Shown: positions 1-9,564, counted from the stretch's first letter. The stretch is DNA of 64,000 bases from an uncultured Marinicella sp. (GCA_947502595.1 CANNAM010000001.1:310001-374000); one strand, 5' to 3'. Numbers and translations: made by a program. Notes: generated by a model not told the origin, from the letters alone.

Positions 1-2
1 TT

Positions 3-389
3 TGTTTAGCCATTTTATACCAGTGGATGTTTATGCTGCTGGTGCCATTGCTATTGACGGTGTTACTATTGAATCACCAACATTTAACAAATCAAGCCAA
101 GTTACAGTATTTTATGCGTACCAATGGACGATTGATGGTATCAAAAACCAGGGTGGATTTGGTTGCAGACAACAATGTCACAAGTGAAAATGTTGAAATC
201 AAAGCCTATTGGTATTTGCCGCACATGCTGTTACTAAAATTTAAAACACCTTATGCTAAGCAATGTGTGCACCTCACATTATTTCGATCTGTGCTGGGTG
301 CCCGTAAGTTTTCACAACTTTTGGTCGGATTAACTCAGTTCAACAGTGCTTTAAACCCTCAAGATGATGCCCATGTCCACAAACAATAA
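3..389 (+). CDS. Partial small membrane protein, possibly YgfX-like
   Basis: The frame is open from the left edge to a stop at 389, so the true start may lie outside the window. It encodes a hydrophobic segment (about residues 9-24 of the visible part) followed by a roughly 100-residue soluble tail. The tail's pattern, a basic stretch after the membrane segment and a late leucine-rich section ending in an F-S-Q-L-L-V-G-L-like helix, resembles the YgfX/CptA family of small inner-membrane proteins. That resemblance is weak and from memory. The 3' end overlaps the start of ispG by 26 bases, which suggests translational coupling. A shorter start at 27 or 33 is possible. Confidence 0.4.
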   Translation, partial: CLAILYQWMFMLLVPLLLTVLLLNHQHLTNQAKLQYFMRTNGRLMVSKTRVDLVADNNVTSENVEIKAYWYLPHMLLLKFKTPYAKQCVHLTLFRSVLGARKFSQLLVGLTQFNSALNPQDDAHVHKQ

Positions 390-1581
390 ATTAAAACGAA
401 CTGCTGTAAAAGTAGGTGATGTTGAGGTCGGTGCAGGTCGCGTTGTGGTGCAATCCATGACCAACACCGACACTGCCGATGCCAAAGCAACTGCACAACA
501 GATTTATCAATTGCATCAAGCAGGATCTGAATTGGTGCGCATCACTGTAAATAACGAAGCATCAGCTGCTGCTGTACCGGAAATCATTGATCGTTTGCAT
601 GCTGCTCATTGCCATGTGCCAGTGATTGGTGACTTTCACTACAATGGTCATCGTTTGTTGCAGGACTATCCTTTGTGTGCAGAGAAACTAGCTAAATACC
701 GCATCAACCCAGGGAATGTGGGCTTTGGTAAAAAACGTGATCAACAATTTGAGGAAATAATTCAAATTGCTCAAGACTTAGACAAGCCTGTAAGGATAGG
801 TGGTAATTGGGGCAGTTTAGATCAAAAATTAATGGCAAAACTCATGGATGAAAATGCCCAGCTACCGCAACCATTATCCAGTGGTGCTTTGATAGAAAAG
901 GCTTTGATTGAATCGGTTCTAACCAGTGCGCGACAAGCTGAATCTTTTGGTCTGTCTGCCGATAAGATCATCGTCAGCTGTAAAGTAAGTAGCGTACAGT
1001 CTTTAATCCGGATTTATCAAGAGCTGCATGCCAGTTGCCAATATGCCTTGCACTTGGGCTTAACTGAAGCGGGAATGGGTCACAAAGGGATTGTGGCTTC
1101 TACTGCAGCTTTGTCGGTGTTGTTGCAGCAAGGTATAGGCGACACCATAAGGGTATCGTTGACTCCAGAGCCTAATCAGGCCAGAACCGAAGAAGTTAAA
1201 ATTGCGCAGCAAATACTGCAAAGTTTAGAGTTGCAATCATTTAAACCTGAAGTCACTGCCTGTCCAGGGTGTGGAAGAACCACCAGTGAGTTTTTTCAAG
1301 TGTTGGCCAAACAAGTCACTGAGCACATGGATGCCAAAATGCCAGCATGGCGAATATCACATCCGGGCGTTAAAGACATGAATGTTGCGGTTATGGGCTG
1401 TATAGTAAATGGGCCAGGTGAATCAAAACATGCCGATATTGGGATTTCTTTGCCTGGTACTGGTGAAACCCCTTCTGCACCTATTTTCATCCGTGGTGAA
1501 AAAACACACACCCTAAAAGGGGATAACATCGCCCAACAATTCATTGATATCCTGGATGATTTTGTACTCAAAAATTACTGA
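364..1581 (+). CDS. ispG: 4-hydroxy-3-methylbut-2-en-1-yl diphosphate synthase (flavodoxin), IspG/GcpE
   Basis: IspG catalyses the penultimate step of the MEP isoprenoid pathway: reductive conversion of methylerythritol cyclodiphosphate to HMBPP by a [4Fe-4S] cluster in the cytosol. The N-terminal half shows the TIM-barrel signature V-V-V-Q-S-M-T-N-T near residue 28. The C-terminal half carries the cluster ligands C300, C303 (C-P-G-C-G-R), C346 and E353 ([10 protein letters not shown]). At 405 aa it matches the longer bacterial form. Methionines at 364, 367 and 373 are all possible starts; the third may be the real one because the family similarity begins just after it. It overlaps the upstream gene by 26 bases. 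No T-tailed terminator follows. Confidence 0.96.
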   Translation: MMPMSTNNKLKRTAVKVGDVEVGAGRVVVQSMTNTDTADAKATAQQIYQLHQAGSELVRITVNNEASAAAVPEIIDRLHAAHCHVPVIGDFHYNGHRLLQDYPLCAEKLAKYRINPGNVGFGKKRDQQFEEIIQIAQDLDKPVRIGGNWGSLDQKLMAKLMDENAQLPQPLSSGALIEKALIESVLTSARQAESFGLSADKIIVSCKVSSVQSLIRIYQELHASCQYALHLGLTEAGMGHKGIVASTAALSVLLQQGIGDTIRVSLTPEPNQARTEEVKIAQQILQSLELQSFKPEVTACPGCGRTTSEFFQVLAKQVTEHMDAKMPAWRISHPGVKDMNVAVMGCIVNGPGESKHADIGISLPGTGETPSAPIFIRGEKTHTLKGDNIAQQFIDILDDFVLKNY

Positions 1582-1661
1582 TTATTGAATCCAACTGCAC
1601 CTCTCTTGAGGTTAGGCTTTGCCGCTTCTGAATCAATGTATCAGTATCAATACTGCTTAAC

Positions 1662-1679
1662 TGAACTGCTTGCAGTTCA
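1662..1679. repeat. 18-bp perfect palindrome downstream of ispG
   Basis: TGAACTGC-TT-GCAGTTCA is a perfect inverted repeat 80 bases after the ispG stop. It lacks a T-run, so it is not a standard intrinsic terminator. It could be an mRNA 3'-end stabilising hairpin or an operator; nothing further can be said. Confidence 0.4.
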
Positions 1680-1707
1680 TCATCAAGCAATAAATATTTA
1701 TCCATAG

Positions 1708-1740
1708 AAAAAACAAAACCCCTGATATACAGGGGTTTTG
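1708..1740 (-). terminator. Intrinsic terminator of the subtilase gene
   Basis: A 10-bp perfect stem (CAAAACCCCT at 1714-1723 pairing with AGGGGTTTTG at 1731-1740, 7-nt loop) is followed on the minus strand by a T-run (1713 to 1708). It lies about 50 bases after the stop of the minus-strand protease. The plus side has only four T's, so it is mainly a minus-strand terminator. Confidence 0.85.
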
Positions 1741-1788
1741 TCATGCTTGTAAGCCAAGTTAATTGGCTTGGTTATGGTTAACTGCTGA

Positions 1789-4700
1789 TCATTGACAAAC
1801 TTCAGTGGTAACCACATCTTCGAAACCATTTCTGAAGATGTAATCTTCAACATTGATTTCAATTTGCAGTGCTGTACTGGTATCAATGCCACCATTGGTG
1901 GTACCGCCATCATCTTGTAAAGCAACGCTTACTGTAGCAGAACCCAGGTTGCCGGCATAGACAGCATTGATGGTACCGTCATTGTTGACATCAACTGAAG
2001 TCAGCACACCATCAGGGTCTGATACCACAGTAACAATAAAGTCATTGACTGATTGTGAGATATTTTCGTCGACTGCACCCATGTCAAATTGACAAGCCAC
2101 TGTATTGGCTGGTGGGTTGGCTGCGCCAGTTAAATTCAGCGTGATGCTGGTATCAGCGGCAAACGAAGGTTGATCGTTCACACACTCAACAGTCAAGTTA
2201 ACAGTGGCTGTAGAAGCATCATTTAAAGTGTAGGTGAAGCTGTCAGGGCCACAATAGTCCGCATTTGGCGCATAGCTGACGCTGGTAAATCCTGCCTCAA
2301 TGCCTGCTGTACCATTCGCTGGAGTCGTTACTGAAGAAATGGTTGCGCTGCCATTAGAAGCGTCATTAGCCATTACACTGTAGCTTTGTGAACCTGAGTC
2401 CTCAAGCAAAGTATAATTGTCATCAGTGGCTCCTGTTGAAGAGCCAGACGGGGTGTAACACACTTCTACGGCCCAACTTTCTAGCTGGCCACCATCACCA
2501 CTTGCTGCATCATTCATGCTCATCACCCAATTACCAGACAGCTCTTTGCCATCAAAGGCAGACAATGGGCTGGGTGGTATGTAGGTGCCACCATCAGTAG
2601 GAGGACATGGCAGGGTAGCTGAGGCAGCTTCATCATCAAAATTGACATCCCAATTATCGTCAGAGGTACATACCCTGTCTAATAATGTGACAGAAGTACC
2701 ACTGGGATCAATCAAATCAGCAGTTACGTCGCCCATCCAAGTGTGGGTGCCGGTAAATTCAACCACATTCAAATCCGAAATAGTACCGGCCACGGCAATG
2801 TTCAGGTTTGATGTGTTCGTACCTGCGCTTGGGCCAACTGGGGTTGGTACGTCAGTACTGGTGAATATTTGACACACTTCTGTTCCGGTGGTGAATGAAT
2901 AGGCGGTAGATGCTTGGTTACCACAAATATTGCTGGCAGTTACACGCCAAAAATAGGTGGTTTCATTGCTCAATGCCATGGTTAAGTCATATGTTGGATT
3001 GGTTAATCCTGATGCAGATTCAACTATGTTGGCAAAGCCGTTATCGGTGGCCAATTCAAAAGTGTAGCTACTTGCTTGAGCTGAGTCTGCCCAGGAAAAA
3101 CTGGGTTGACTGGCAACACCAGTTGCAGCATCTGCAGGTAAGGTTAAACTTGCAACACTTGGCACTCCATCTACAGTCACTAAAGTAACATTGGCAGAAT
3201 TTTCATTCGCTGGGTCAACAGAATCAGTCGCAGTTATGCCAATCAGGTGTTCGGCAGAAGCCAGGCCATCAAGATCAGATACACTTAATACAGTTGAATC
3301 AACTGGAGAAACAATTGGATTGACCGAGAATGCAGAGGTGGCACCAGCAGGAACGCCAGAAACACTCATATTAGAGATACCAGTAAAGTCTTCTGATAAA
3401 GTCACGGTGAAATCAGCTGTTGCAGCTGTTGGCAATGTACAAACCTCAATAGTGCTGGGTGATACTGATAAGCCGATTGGGCATGTAGAACCAAATCTTT
3501 CATTACCAAGCTCAAGGGCATCTTTCAGTTGCACCAGTCCAAACCCAGTGTTGACGTCGTAACCAGCCGTGGTCAAATCTTTCGCGCTGTCACGTAATAA
3601 TTGGCGCAATTCTTTGTTGGTGATTCCTGTTGGTCCACCACATGCAGACCAAGCCCATGCAATACCAGCTGCCACACCTGGTGTAGCCATAGAGGTACCA
3701 CTGATGGTGTTGTAGCCACCGGTACAAGTTCCGCAGCCACTACCATCATCAACCAATACATTGGTAGACAAACCCAGGCCGGTACTTTGTAAGGTCTGGC
3801 CATGCTCTTGGGTGATGGCCACTGCAGGAATAGTAGCACCAGAGGTACAGTTTCCACCACAAGTGGCATTCAGTGCGCCTGGTTCGTTGTTGTATAAGGC
3901 TACCGCTAAACCACCATTGTCTGCCACATTGTTCAATTTTTCTGCAAATGTGATGACATTCCTTTGGCATAAAACCACGTTGCCACTCCAGCCGCTGGGG
4001 TCATCAACCCCACCAGTAGCCGCTGTGTTACAGTCGCCACCATCTACTAAAGTGCTGGTGACATCACCAGATGCACTGTCTTCAACTTGGGTGCCACTGT
4101 AATCGACACCATTGTTGGTGACTCTAATTACAGGCACATTACCGTCTGGGGTGGGCCAAGTACTCAGTACATTTTCACCGCCACCTGATAACTCAACCAC
4201 GTCCCACTCAACATCGGCTGGCGGGTTATTAGGGTCGTAACTGGTTGGAGGGAATTGTGAAAAAGACGCTACTGATTCATCTTCGCGCAAAGCAGCTACG
4301 GAAATGACTGAGTCATAACTGGCTGGGTAACTGGCAGTGTTGTTGCCGTCATTACCTGCAGCAGCGATGTTGACGATGTTAAAGTTGTCGTATAAGTCTT
4401 GAAAAACAGCTTCTTCTGTCGCGCTGTATGGGCCACCTAAGCTCATGCTGATGGCATTGGCGCCAGCATCTTTACACAATAAGGCCGCTGCAGCCAGGTC
4501 AGATTCACCGGCACTCCAAACGCCCGCATTATTGAATATTTTAATGATGTGTAGCTCCGCGCCACCTGGCATCACACCAACCACACCGATGTCATTATTT
4601 ACTGCGTTGGCTGTACCAGCTACGTGCGTACCATGGCCGTTGCCATCTTCGGTATAAGCTTCTCCAGAGATTTGCGACTCACCGGTATGAGTAATGCCCT

Positions 4701-5196
4701 GAAAGTCATCATGTGCAGCATAGAAACCAGTGTCGATGATACAGAATTTAACACCAGCGCCAGTAGGTGCGCCGTCATCAATGATACCATCTCGATCGGC
4801 ATCCCAAACATCGCGTGCTTGGAACTGATCAATGTTCCAAGGAACCACTTGAGCCATTGGTTTGCGCTCAGGAACGGGTTCCATGAACTCAACTCCAGCC
4901 ATAGATTGCATAGATTGTACTTGGTTCTTTGGTAAAGAAACCGACAAGGTGTTGTAGTCATCTAAACGATGGTTGATTTTTGCACCATTGCTTAGCAAGT
5001 GTGCTTCAACATTGGCTCTGTTATTTTGCGAGTAGCGCACATAGTAGGCCACCATTGGTTCAATTGATTTATCAACTGGTAATTGTTTTTTCAGCCATTT
5101 CATCTCTTCTTGTATTTCGACAGATGCATGACCTACTTGGGATCCAGATATGGCTAATGCAATGCTGCTGGCCATCAGTAGTTTCTTTGGACTCAC
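1789..5196 (-). CDS. Secreted S8 subtilisin-like serine protease with PA, fibronectin-like, P and Ig-like domains
   Basis: Large 1135-aa exported protease. A Sec signal peptide covers about residues 1-24, followed by an inhibitor-like propeptide (about 40-115). The catalytic triad is visible: D155 (I-I-D-T-G), H188 (G-H-G-T-H-V-A-G) and S502 (S-G-T-S-M-A-T-P), with oxyanion N282. About 100 residues resembling a PA domain are inserted between His and Ser (about 365-475). After the catalytic domain come Ig-like and fibronectin-III-like modules, then a proprotein-convertase P domain (about 800-930), then two more beta modules. The last contains a Q-D-D-G-G-T-T-N-G-G motif shared with the giant protein at the right end of the window. 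The C-terminus carries F-R-N-G-F-E (1121-1126) followed by nine residues. A ribosome site GGAGGA precedes the ATG. A CRP-like box lies about 260 bp upstream and a terminator follows. Substrate unknown. Confidence 0.93.
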   Translation of the reverse strand: MSPKKLLMASSIALAISGSQVGHASVEIQEEMKWLKKQLPVDKSIEPMVAYYVRYSQNNRANVEAHLLSNGAKINHRLDDYNTLSVSLPKNQVQSMQSMAGVEFMEPVPERKPMAQVVPWNIDQFQARDVWDADRDGIIDDGAPTGAGVKFCIIDTGFYAAHDDFQGITHTGESQISGEAYTEDGNGHGTHVAGTANAVNNDIGVVGVMPGGAELHIIKIFNNAGVWSAGESDLAAAALLCKDAGANAISMSLGGPYSATEEAVFQDLYDNFNIVNIAAAGNDGNNTASYPASYDSVISVAALREDESVASFSQFPPTSYDPNNPPADVEWDVVELSGGGENVLSTWPTPDGNVPVIRVTNNGVDYSGTQVEDSASGDVTSTLVDGGDCNTAATGGVDDPSGWSGNVVLCQRNVITFAEKLNNVADNGGLAVALYNNEPGALNATCGGNCTSGATIPAVAITQEHGQTLQSTGLGLSTNVLVDDGSGCGTCTGGYNTISGTSMATPGVAAGIAWAWSACGGPTGITNKELRQLLRDSAKDLTTAGYDVNTGFGLVQLKDALELGNERFGSTCPIGLSVSPSTIEVCTLPTAATADFTVTLSEDFTGISNMSVSGVPAGATSAFSVNPIVSPVDSTVLSVSDLDGLASAEHLIGITATDSVDPANENSANVTLVTVDGVPSVASLTLPADAATGVASQPSFSWADSAQASSYTFELATDNGFANIVESASGLTNPTYDLTMALSNETTYFWRVTASNICGNQASTAYSFTTGTEVCQIFTSTDVPTPVGPSAGTNTSNLNIAVAGTISDLNVVEFTGTHTWMGDVTADLIDPSGTSVTLLDRVCTSDDNWDVNFDDEAASATLPCPPTDGGTYIPPSPLSAFDGKELSGNWVMSMNDAASGDGGQLESWAVEVCYTPSGSSTGATDDNYTLLEDSGSQSYSVMANDASNGSATISSVTTPANGTAGIEAGFTSVSYAPNADYCGPDSFTYTLNDASTATVNLTVECVNDQPSFAADTSITLNLTGAANPPANTVACQFDMGAVDENISQSVNDFIVTVVSDPDGVLTSVDVNNDGTINAVYAGNLGSATVSVALQDDGGTTNGGIDTSTALQIEINVEDYIFRNGFEDVVTTEVCQ

Positions 5197-5579
5197 TGTT
5201 TTCCTCCGCTTGTTATTGTATTTGAATTGGTTGCTTTTAAATTATTTTGTGAAAGGCCAACTGACTGAAATAGCTCAGTTGAGACCGAACTGGCTGGGAA
5301 TTGACTCTTTTAAATTATCCTCAGGCGTGTGTAGGCTAAATTTCACCCAAGCAATTTAGCATATCAGTGTGCACAATTTGAAGCTTAATTAAGATATATT
5401 TTAAATTAACTGTATTGGTCCAATATCCATCTTATGATTCTGGCAATAATGTGAACCAGTTCACATAAAAACACCATAGGTGCGACAGATTGTATAAGTG
5501 GGTGATTAATTCTCAGCAGTGTTGGATGTGAATACTGTTGTGGTAGTTTATAGTGGTTTGGGTCAGCGGTTGAGAAAGT
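5197..5579. other. Intergenic region upstream of the subtilase
   Basis: This 383-bp non-coding stretch holds the subtilase ribosome-binding site next to 5197, an AT-rich section around 5380-5410 and a perfect CRP-type box at 5450-5465. I see no RNA gene or convincing ORF in it. Confidence 0.6.
5422..5465 (-). promoter_or_regulatory. CRP-family box and weak -10 upstream of the subtilase gene
   Basis: ATGTGAAC-CA-GTTCACAT (5449-5466) contains the exact CRP core TGTGA-N6-TCACA at 5450-5465. On the minus strand, GATATT (5427-5422, four of six -10 positions) starts 30.5 bp from the box centre, close to class II spacing. A class I arrangement using the AT-rich TATATC at 5398-5393 is also possible. 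The box is perfect; the promoter elements are weak. The implied leader of about 220 nt before the protease ATG is long. Confidence 0.6.
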
Positions 5580-5924
5580 TCACTGACACAGGTGTTTTTT
5601 ACTGGAAGAAACACAGGTAAATTGTGGATTGAAGCCTAAAAACTGAGTGGCTTTGGCGCTGACTTGTTGTTCATCTTGTGCAAAGAATTTGTATTTGAAA
5701 AAGGTCAAAGGACCTATTTGTCTGATTGATACGCTTTGAACCATGCCAATATATTCAAGGTTAATTAATCTTTTGATTTTAGTTTTAACGACTGCATCAA
5801 CCTCATTCACATTGTTGACAAGCATTGTTGTAACGGTTAACAGTTGCATGAACAGTATCATGAGCCCCAACCGTATGGGCCATTTCAATTTATTTGATGT
5901 TATCGGTATTTCTATTGTGGTCAT
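5580..5924 (-). CDS. Hypothetical single-pass membrane protein
   Basis: A 114-aa frame with one strong hydrophobic segment (about residues 14-37, L-G-L-M-I-L-F-M-Q-L-L-T-V-T-T-M-L-V) preceded by basic residues. The tail is about 75 residues with two cysteines (near 103 and 113). It lies 64 bp downstream of the M15 peptidase gene on the same strand and may share its transcript. No clear ribosome-binding site precedes the ATG. I do not recognise a family. Composition and topology look like a real small membrane protein, but a spurious frame cannot be excluded. Confidence 0.45.
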   Translation of the reverse strand: MTTIEIPITSNKLKWPIRLGLMILFMQLLTVTTMLVNNVNEVDAVVKTKIKRLINLEYIGMVQSVSIRQIGPLTFFKYKFFAQDEQQVSAKATQFLGFNPQFTCVSSSKKHLCQ

Positions 5925-5988
5925 GTTCGACGCTAGCTATGTAAAAATAAGTATATACAGTTCGTTGTTAAATCTCAAGTCTTTTGTA

Positions 5989-6813
5989 TCAATCTATACT
6001 GCTTTTATAACGCCAGTGCCAAGGTTCATAAATGATGCCTTGGTCATTGTCTTTCGGGTAGCTCATACTGAAATCAAACCTGACGGCATGTGTAGTTAGC
6101 CAAGCGAAAGCAGGGCTGTGTTCAAATTCTTCACTCAGTGGTTGGAAGTCGTTGGTGGTTATGTCTACTGCACAACCGGTGTGGTGTTCGCTGTGACCTG
6201 GTGCAGCATTGGTGCTTAAAATGGAGTTTAATGTTTGGCCTTGGTCCAATTTGTTCCGGATCAATTGAGCTTGGTATGGCATAGATCTGAATGCCGATAC
6301 CAATTGTAATTTTATTCCATCTGCTGTTGCTGCAGATTTTAGAGCTTGCCAGGCTTGATTGGCGCTAGGATGCAGTTTGGTCGGTCTCGAAAAACAGTCA
6401 ATGTCTGAATCAACCAACTGCACCGCTGTGGCATGTTTTTTATGTGGTATTGCGTCGGTATCTATACCCAAATTGTGATTGATTGAACTGTACAAATCAA
6501 TACAGGTTAAGTTTTCAGCTGTGACTTCAAAGTACTTGTCTTGTTGGCTGAATCCAAGGTCAAACAAAAACTGTTGGGCATGAGGTAAATCGGTTTTTGC
6601 ATAAAAACAAGCGCTGTTCAGGGCTTTCATTAGACCATAACTTGCTTCACTGGCCACTCCAAGATGCAATGACTGTGGCTTTAGCAAGATGTTGAACCAG
6701 TTGTTCCGAAAAAATAATTTACCAATTAATTGGTCATCCAGGCGGTCATAAATTGACCAGCAATTTTTATGGGTGGGCTTTATGGATAATCTTGCGGTGC
6801 GTATGCTGGGCAT
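5989..6813 (-). CDS. M15-family (VanY/LdcB-like) peptidase with an N-terminal acetyltransferase-like region
   Basis: The C-terminal half (about residues 145-274) carries the zinc carboxypeptidase pattern S208-x-H210-x-x-G-x-A-x-D217 and the late E-P-W-H-W motif with the third zinc ligand near H266. This is the D-Ala-D-Ala or LD-carboxypeptidase family that trims peptidoglycan stem peptides. The first about 100 residues are not part of that fold. They have a pattern reminiscent of a degenerate GNAT domain (I-G-K-L-F-F-R near 30 and F-L-F-D-L-G-F near 82). No signal peptide is visible, so either export is non-classical or the enzyme acts on recycled muropeptides in the cytosol. It follows the GFA gene by 15 bp, in a likely operon. 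Confidence 0.8.
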   Translation of the reverse strand: MPSIRTARLSIKPTHKNCWSIYDRLDDQLIGKLFFRNNWFNILLKPQSLHLGVASEASYGLMKALNSACFYAKTDLPHAQQFLFDLGFSQQDKYFEVTAENLTCIDLYSSINHNLGIDTDAIPHKKHATAVQLVDSDIDCFSRPTKLHPSANQAWQALKSAATADGIKLQLVSAFRSMPYQAQLIRNKLDQGQTLNSILSTNAAPGHSEHHTGCAVDITTNDFQPLSEEFEHSPAFAWLTTHAVRFDFSMSYPKDNDQGIIYEPWHWRYKSSID

Positions 6814-6828
6814 ATTGAATTTTCTCGG

Positions 6829-7239
6829 TTAAAGTTTACGGTGGGCTTGTTGCCAATTTTGCCCATCAAAGTCTTGATGGTCCCATTCGGCGGCTTTGAA
6901 ATCGATTATACAGTGGGTGTTGATGCTCCAACTGTCAGCATGGGAGCGAGGTTGGTAAAAAGCCTTAACTCCACAGATACCGCAAAACAGGTGTTTTGCT
7001 TGACCAGTGTTGAATTGATAAGTGCGCAACTCTTTGTTCCCAGACAACAGCTTAAAATTTTTATGTTTAACTATCAAGTGCTGGAATCCTGACATGGAGC
7101 AAATGGAGCAATTACAGTGTAAAACTGTTGTGTCAGCTGCTACAGTTGCCGAGAACTTTACCGCCTGACAATGGCAGCCACCATTAATCTCCCGCTGTGT
7201 GTGCACTTTTGCTACAAGCTGCTCTTGACTTTTTGACAT
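6829..7239 (-). CDS. GFA-domain (CENP-V/GFA family) zinc protein
   Basis: A 136-aa protein with the zinc-binding cysteine pattern of the GFA family: C22-x-C24, C42-x-C44-x-x-C47 and C86-x-x-C89. Members were named for glutathione-dependent formaldehyde activation, but most, including this one, have no assigned reaction. It is first in a short minus-strand cluster with the M15 peptidase and is divergent from yajC. The start ATG is 71 bp from the yajC start, so the two promoters share a small intergenic region. Confidence 0.9.
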   Translation of the reverse strand: MSKSQEQLVAKVHTQREINGGCHCQAVKFSATVAADTTVLHCNCSICSMSGFQHLIVKHKNFKLLSGNKELRTYQFNTGQAKHLFCGICGVKAFYQPRSHADSWSINTHCIIDFKAAEWDHQDFDGQNWQQAHRKL

Positions 7240-7266
7240 TTGAGTCCTATATCGTTGAATCTGTGG

Positions 7267-7275
7267 TGCTATAAT
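7267..7275 (+). promoter_or_regulatory. Extended -10 promoter of yajC-secDF
   Basis: TGCTATAAT is a perfect extended -10 (TGnTATAAT), 36 bases before the yajC ATG, with no good -35 at the expected distance. It is followed by the GC-rich stretch AGCGCGC. A ribosome site AGGA lies at 7301-7304. Confidence 0.7.
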
Positions 7276-7310
7276 AGCGCGCTTTTATTTTACTAGATAC
7301 AGGACTAAAG

Positions 7311-7640
7311 ATGAATTTTTTTATATCTGATGCCATGGCTCAGTCAGGTGGTGGAGCTGCTAACCCAATGGGTTCTTTTATTTTTATTGGTGTGTTCTTC
7401 GTCATCATGTACTTCATGTTGATTCGTCCGCAACAAAAGCGCATGAAGTCGCACAACGAAATGGTTTCAACCCTTGGCGTCGGTGATGAAGTGATCACCA
7501 ATGGTGGTACATTAGGTTCAATTGTTGCTGTTGATGATGCTTTTATTAAGGTCGAAATTGCACCTGGCACTGAAATTCATGTGCAAAAAAGTGCAGTGGC
7601 TAAAGTGTTGCCAAAAGGCACCATCAAGTCATTGAAATAA
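7311..7640 (+). CDS. yajC: Preprotein translocase subunit YajC
   Basis: A 109-aa inner-membrane protein with one transmembrane helix (about residues 22-41), followed by the family motif L-I-R-P-Q-Q-K-R and a small cytosolic domain (G-D-E-V-I-T-N-G-G). YajC joins SecDF to form the accessory complex of SecYEG. It heads a yajC-secD-secF operon with its own extended -10 promoter. The usual upstream neighbours queA and tgt are absent here. Confidence 0.97.
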   Translation: MNFFISDAMAQSGGGAANPMGSFIFIGVFFVIMYFMLIRPQQKRMKSHNEMVSTLGVGDEVITNGGTLGSIVAVDDAFIKVEIAPGTEIHVQKSAVAKVLPKGTIKSLK

Positions 7641-7700
7641 CAATTTAAGGTTCACCCCTAGAAAGTTAGGGTTATAACAATAATATAAAAAGAGAAAACA

Positions 7701-9554
7701 ATGAATCGATATCCATTATGGAAATATGTGCTGATTCTGGTGATTGTGGCTTTGGGTACACTGTATGCACTACCCAACATATACGGTCAAAGTCCAGTGG
7801 TGCAAATCAAGGCGAAGGATGATGTGGCAGTAACGCAGGCCACCATTGAAAAAGTTGAATCTATCTTAACCTCAGGTAACATTGCGCATGATCAGGTGGT
7901 TATCGATGGTGAAACGGCGGTAATTAAATTCAGTGATTTAGACTCACAACGTGAAGCTCAGGATTTGTTGAAAAAGCAAATGCAGGGTTATGACACTGCC
8001 ATGAACCTCAGACCCAATGTACCAGAGTGGTTAGAAAACTTGGGTGGCAGGGCAATGAATTTAGGCCTGGATTTACGCGGGGGTGTGCATTTCTTGTTGG
8101 AAGTGGATATGACCGAAGCCACGGAAAATAAAAAGAAACAGCTTAGATCAGATGTTACTGCCAGTTTAATCAAACAAAAAACCCCTAAGACAAAAATATC
8201 TTGGGAAGGCAATGAGTTGGTGATTGGTTTCAGGAATGCCACCGATTTAGCGACCGCTAAAACTTTAATCAAAAAAGAATACACCGAGTTGAGTCTCAGT
8301 GAAAATATCAGTGGTGATATTTTTGAATTGAATGGTCTGTTGAGTGAGCAATCGCTTAAGTTAATTAAAGACAGTGCTTTAGAGCAAAACTTAACCACAT
8401 TGCGCTCTCGGGTCAATGAGGTTGGGGTGGCGGAGCCCATTATTCAAAAACAAGGTGCAGATCGTATAGTGGTGCAATTGCCAGGTGTTCAAGATACCAC
8501 AGTTGCGAAAAACATCTTAGATGCCACTGCTACACTAGAATACCGCGCCACAGAAAGTTATGACGCTGCTGCGGCGCAAATATACCAAACTGGCAGAACG
8601 CCACCAGGCAGCACATTGTATTTTGAAAGCAATGGCCAGCCCATCTACTTGAAAAATCGAGTCATCGCTACCGGTAATCAGTTGATTGGTGCGCAATCAA
8701 TCATTGACCAACAATCAGGACAACCGGCTGTGAATGTTCAGTTAAACAGCATGGGTGCTGCCCGAATGTTGGAGTTCACCAAAAACAACACCGGTAAATT
8801 TATGGGTGTGGTGTTCAAGGAACGCATACCAATCGGTAAAAATGAAGCCGGTGAAATGCAGTACCGAGACAAACAAGAAGTCATCAGTAATGCGCGCATC
8901 AACGGTATTTTTTCAAACCGCTTTCAGACCACCGGTTTAGGCAGTCAAAAAGAAGCCAATGAACTGGCTATGTTATTGCGTGCTGGTGCATTGGCTGCGC
9001 CTGTGCAAATTGTTGAAGAACGCACCATTGGGCCGTCTTTAGGCCAGGATAACATTGATGCTGGCGTCATGTCGGTACAAATTGGTTTGGCTTTGGTGTT
9101 GGTGTTTATGTTGTTGTATTACCGCATGTTTGGTTTAATCGCCAACATTGCCCTAACCATTAATGTGGTGTTGATGGTGGCTTGTTTGTCTTTATTTGGT
9201 GCCACTTTAACTTTACCTGGCATTGCTGGTATTGTATTGACTGTCGGAATGGCGGTGGATGCCAACGTGTTGATTTTTGAGCGGATAAAGGAAGAACTTC
9301 GCGACGGCAGTACTGTTCAGGCCAGCATCAAGTCCGGCTATGAAAAAGCCTTTTCAACCATTGCTGATGCCAATGTCACAACCTTAATAGCGGCTGTGGT
9401 TTTGTTTGCTTTTGGTACCGGTCCTATCAAAGGATTTGCGGTCACTTTAAGCATCGGCATCATGACTTCGATGTTCACCGCTATCGTGTTGTCTAGAGCG
9501 GTAGTTAATTTGATCTATGGGCGTAAAAAACGCTTGAAGTCAATAGCCATTTAA
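7701..9554 (+). CDS. secD: Protein translocase subunit SecD
   Basis: A 617-aa inner-membrane protein that uses the proton gradient to pull preproteins through SecYEG on the periplasmic side. It has an N-terminal membrane helix (about 8-26), the D1 motif L-G-L-D-L-R-G-G (about 118-125), a large periplasmic region, and five C-terminal helices with the G-M-A-V-D-A-N-V-L-I-F-E-R motif of the SecD/SecF and RND superfamily. It follows yajC by 60 bp and secF follows 10 bp later. Length is typical of the gammaproteobacterial form. Confidence 0.97.
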   Translation: MNRYPLWKYVLILVIVALGTLYALPNIYGQSPVVQIKAKDDVAVTQATIEKVESILTSGNIAHDQVVIDGETAVIKFSDLDSQREAQDLLKKQMQGYDTAMNLRPNVPEWLENLGGRAMNLGLDLRGGVHFLLEVDMTEATENKKKQLRSDVTASLIKQKTPKTKISWEGNELVIGFRNATDLATAKTLIKKEYTELSLSENISGDIFELNGLLSEQSLKLIKDSALEQNLTTLRSRVNEVGVAEPIIQKQGADRIVVQLPGVQDTTVAKNILDATATLEYRATESYDAAAAQIYQTGRTPPGSTLYFESNGQPIYLKNRVIATGNQLIGAQSIIDQQSGQPAVNVQLNSMGAARMLEFTKNNTGKFMGVVFKERIPIGKNEAGEMQYRDKQEVISNARINGIFSNRFQTTGLGSQKEANELAMLLRAGALAAPVQIVEERTIGPSLGQDNIDAGVMSVQIGLALVLVFMLLYYRMFGLIANIALTINVVLMVACLSLFGATLTLPGIAGIVLTVGMAVDANVLIFERIKEELRDGSTVQASIKSGYEKAFSTIADANVTTLIAAVVLFAFGTGPIKGFAVTLSIGIMTSMFTAIVLSRAVVNLIYGRKKRLKSIAI

Positions 9555-9564
9555 GGAGTAGCAC

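Noticed and set aside
2585-4102. Several plus-strand frames opposite the subtilase
   Set aside because: They mirror the Ig/P-domain coding sequence; no recognisable domains.
7233-7260. TTGACA/TTGAAT as a -35 for yajC
   Set aside because: Spacing to the TATAAT at 7270 is 31 or 9 bp; the extended -10 explains the promoter better.
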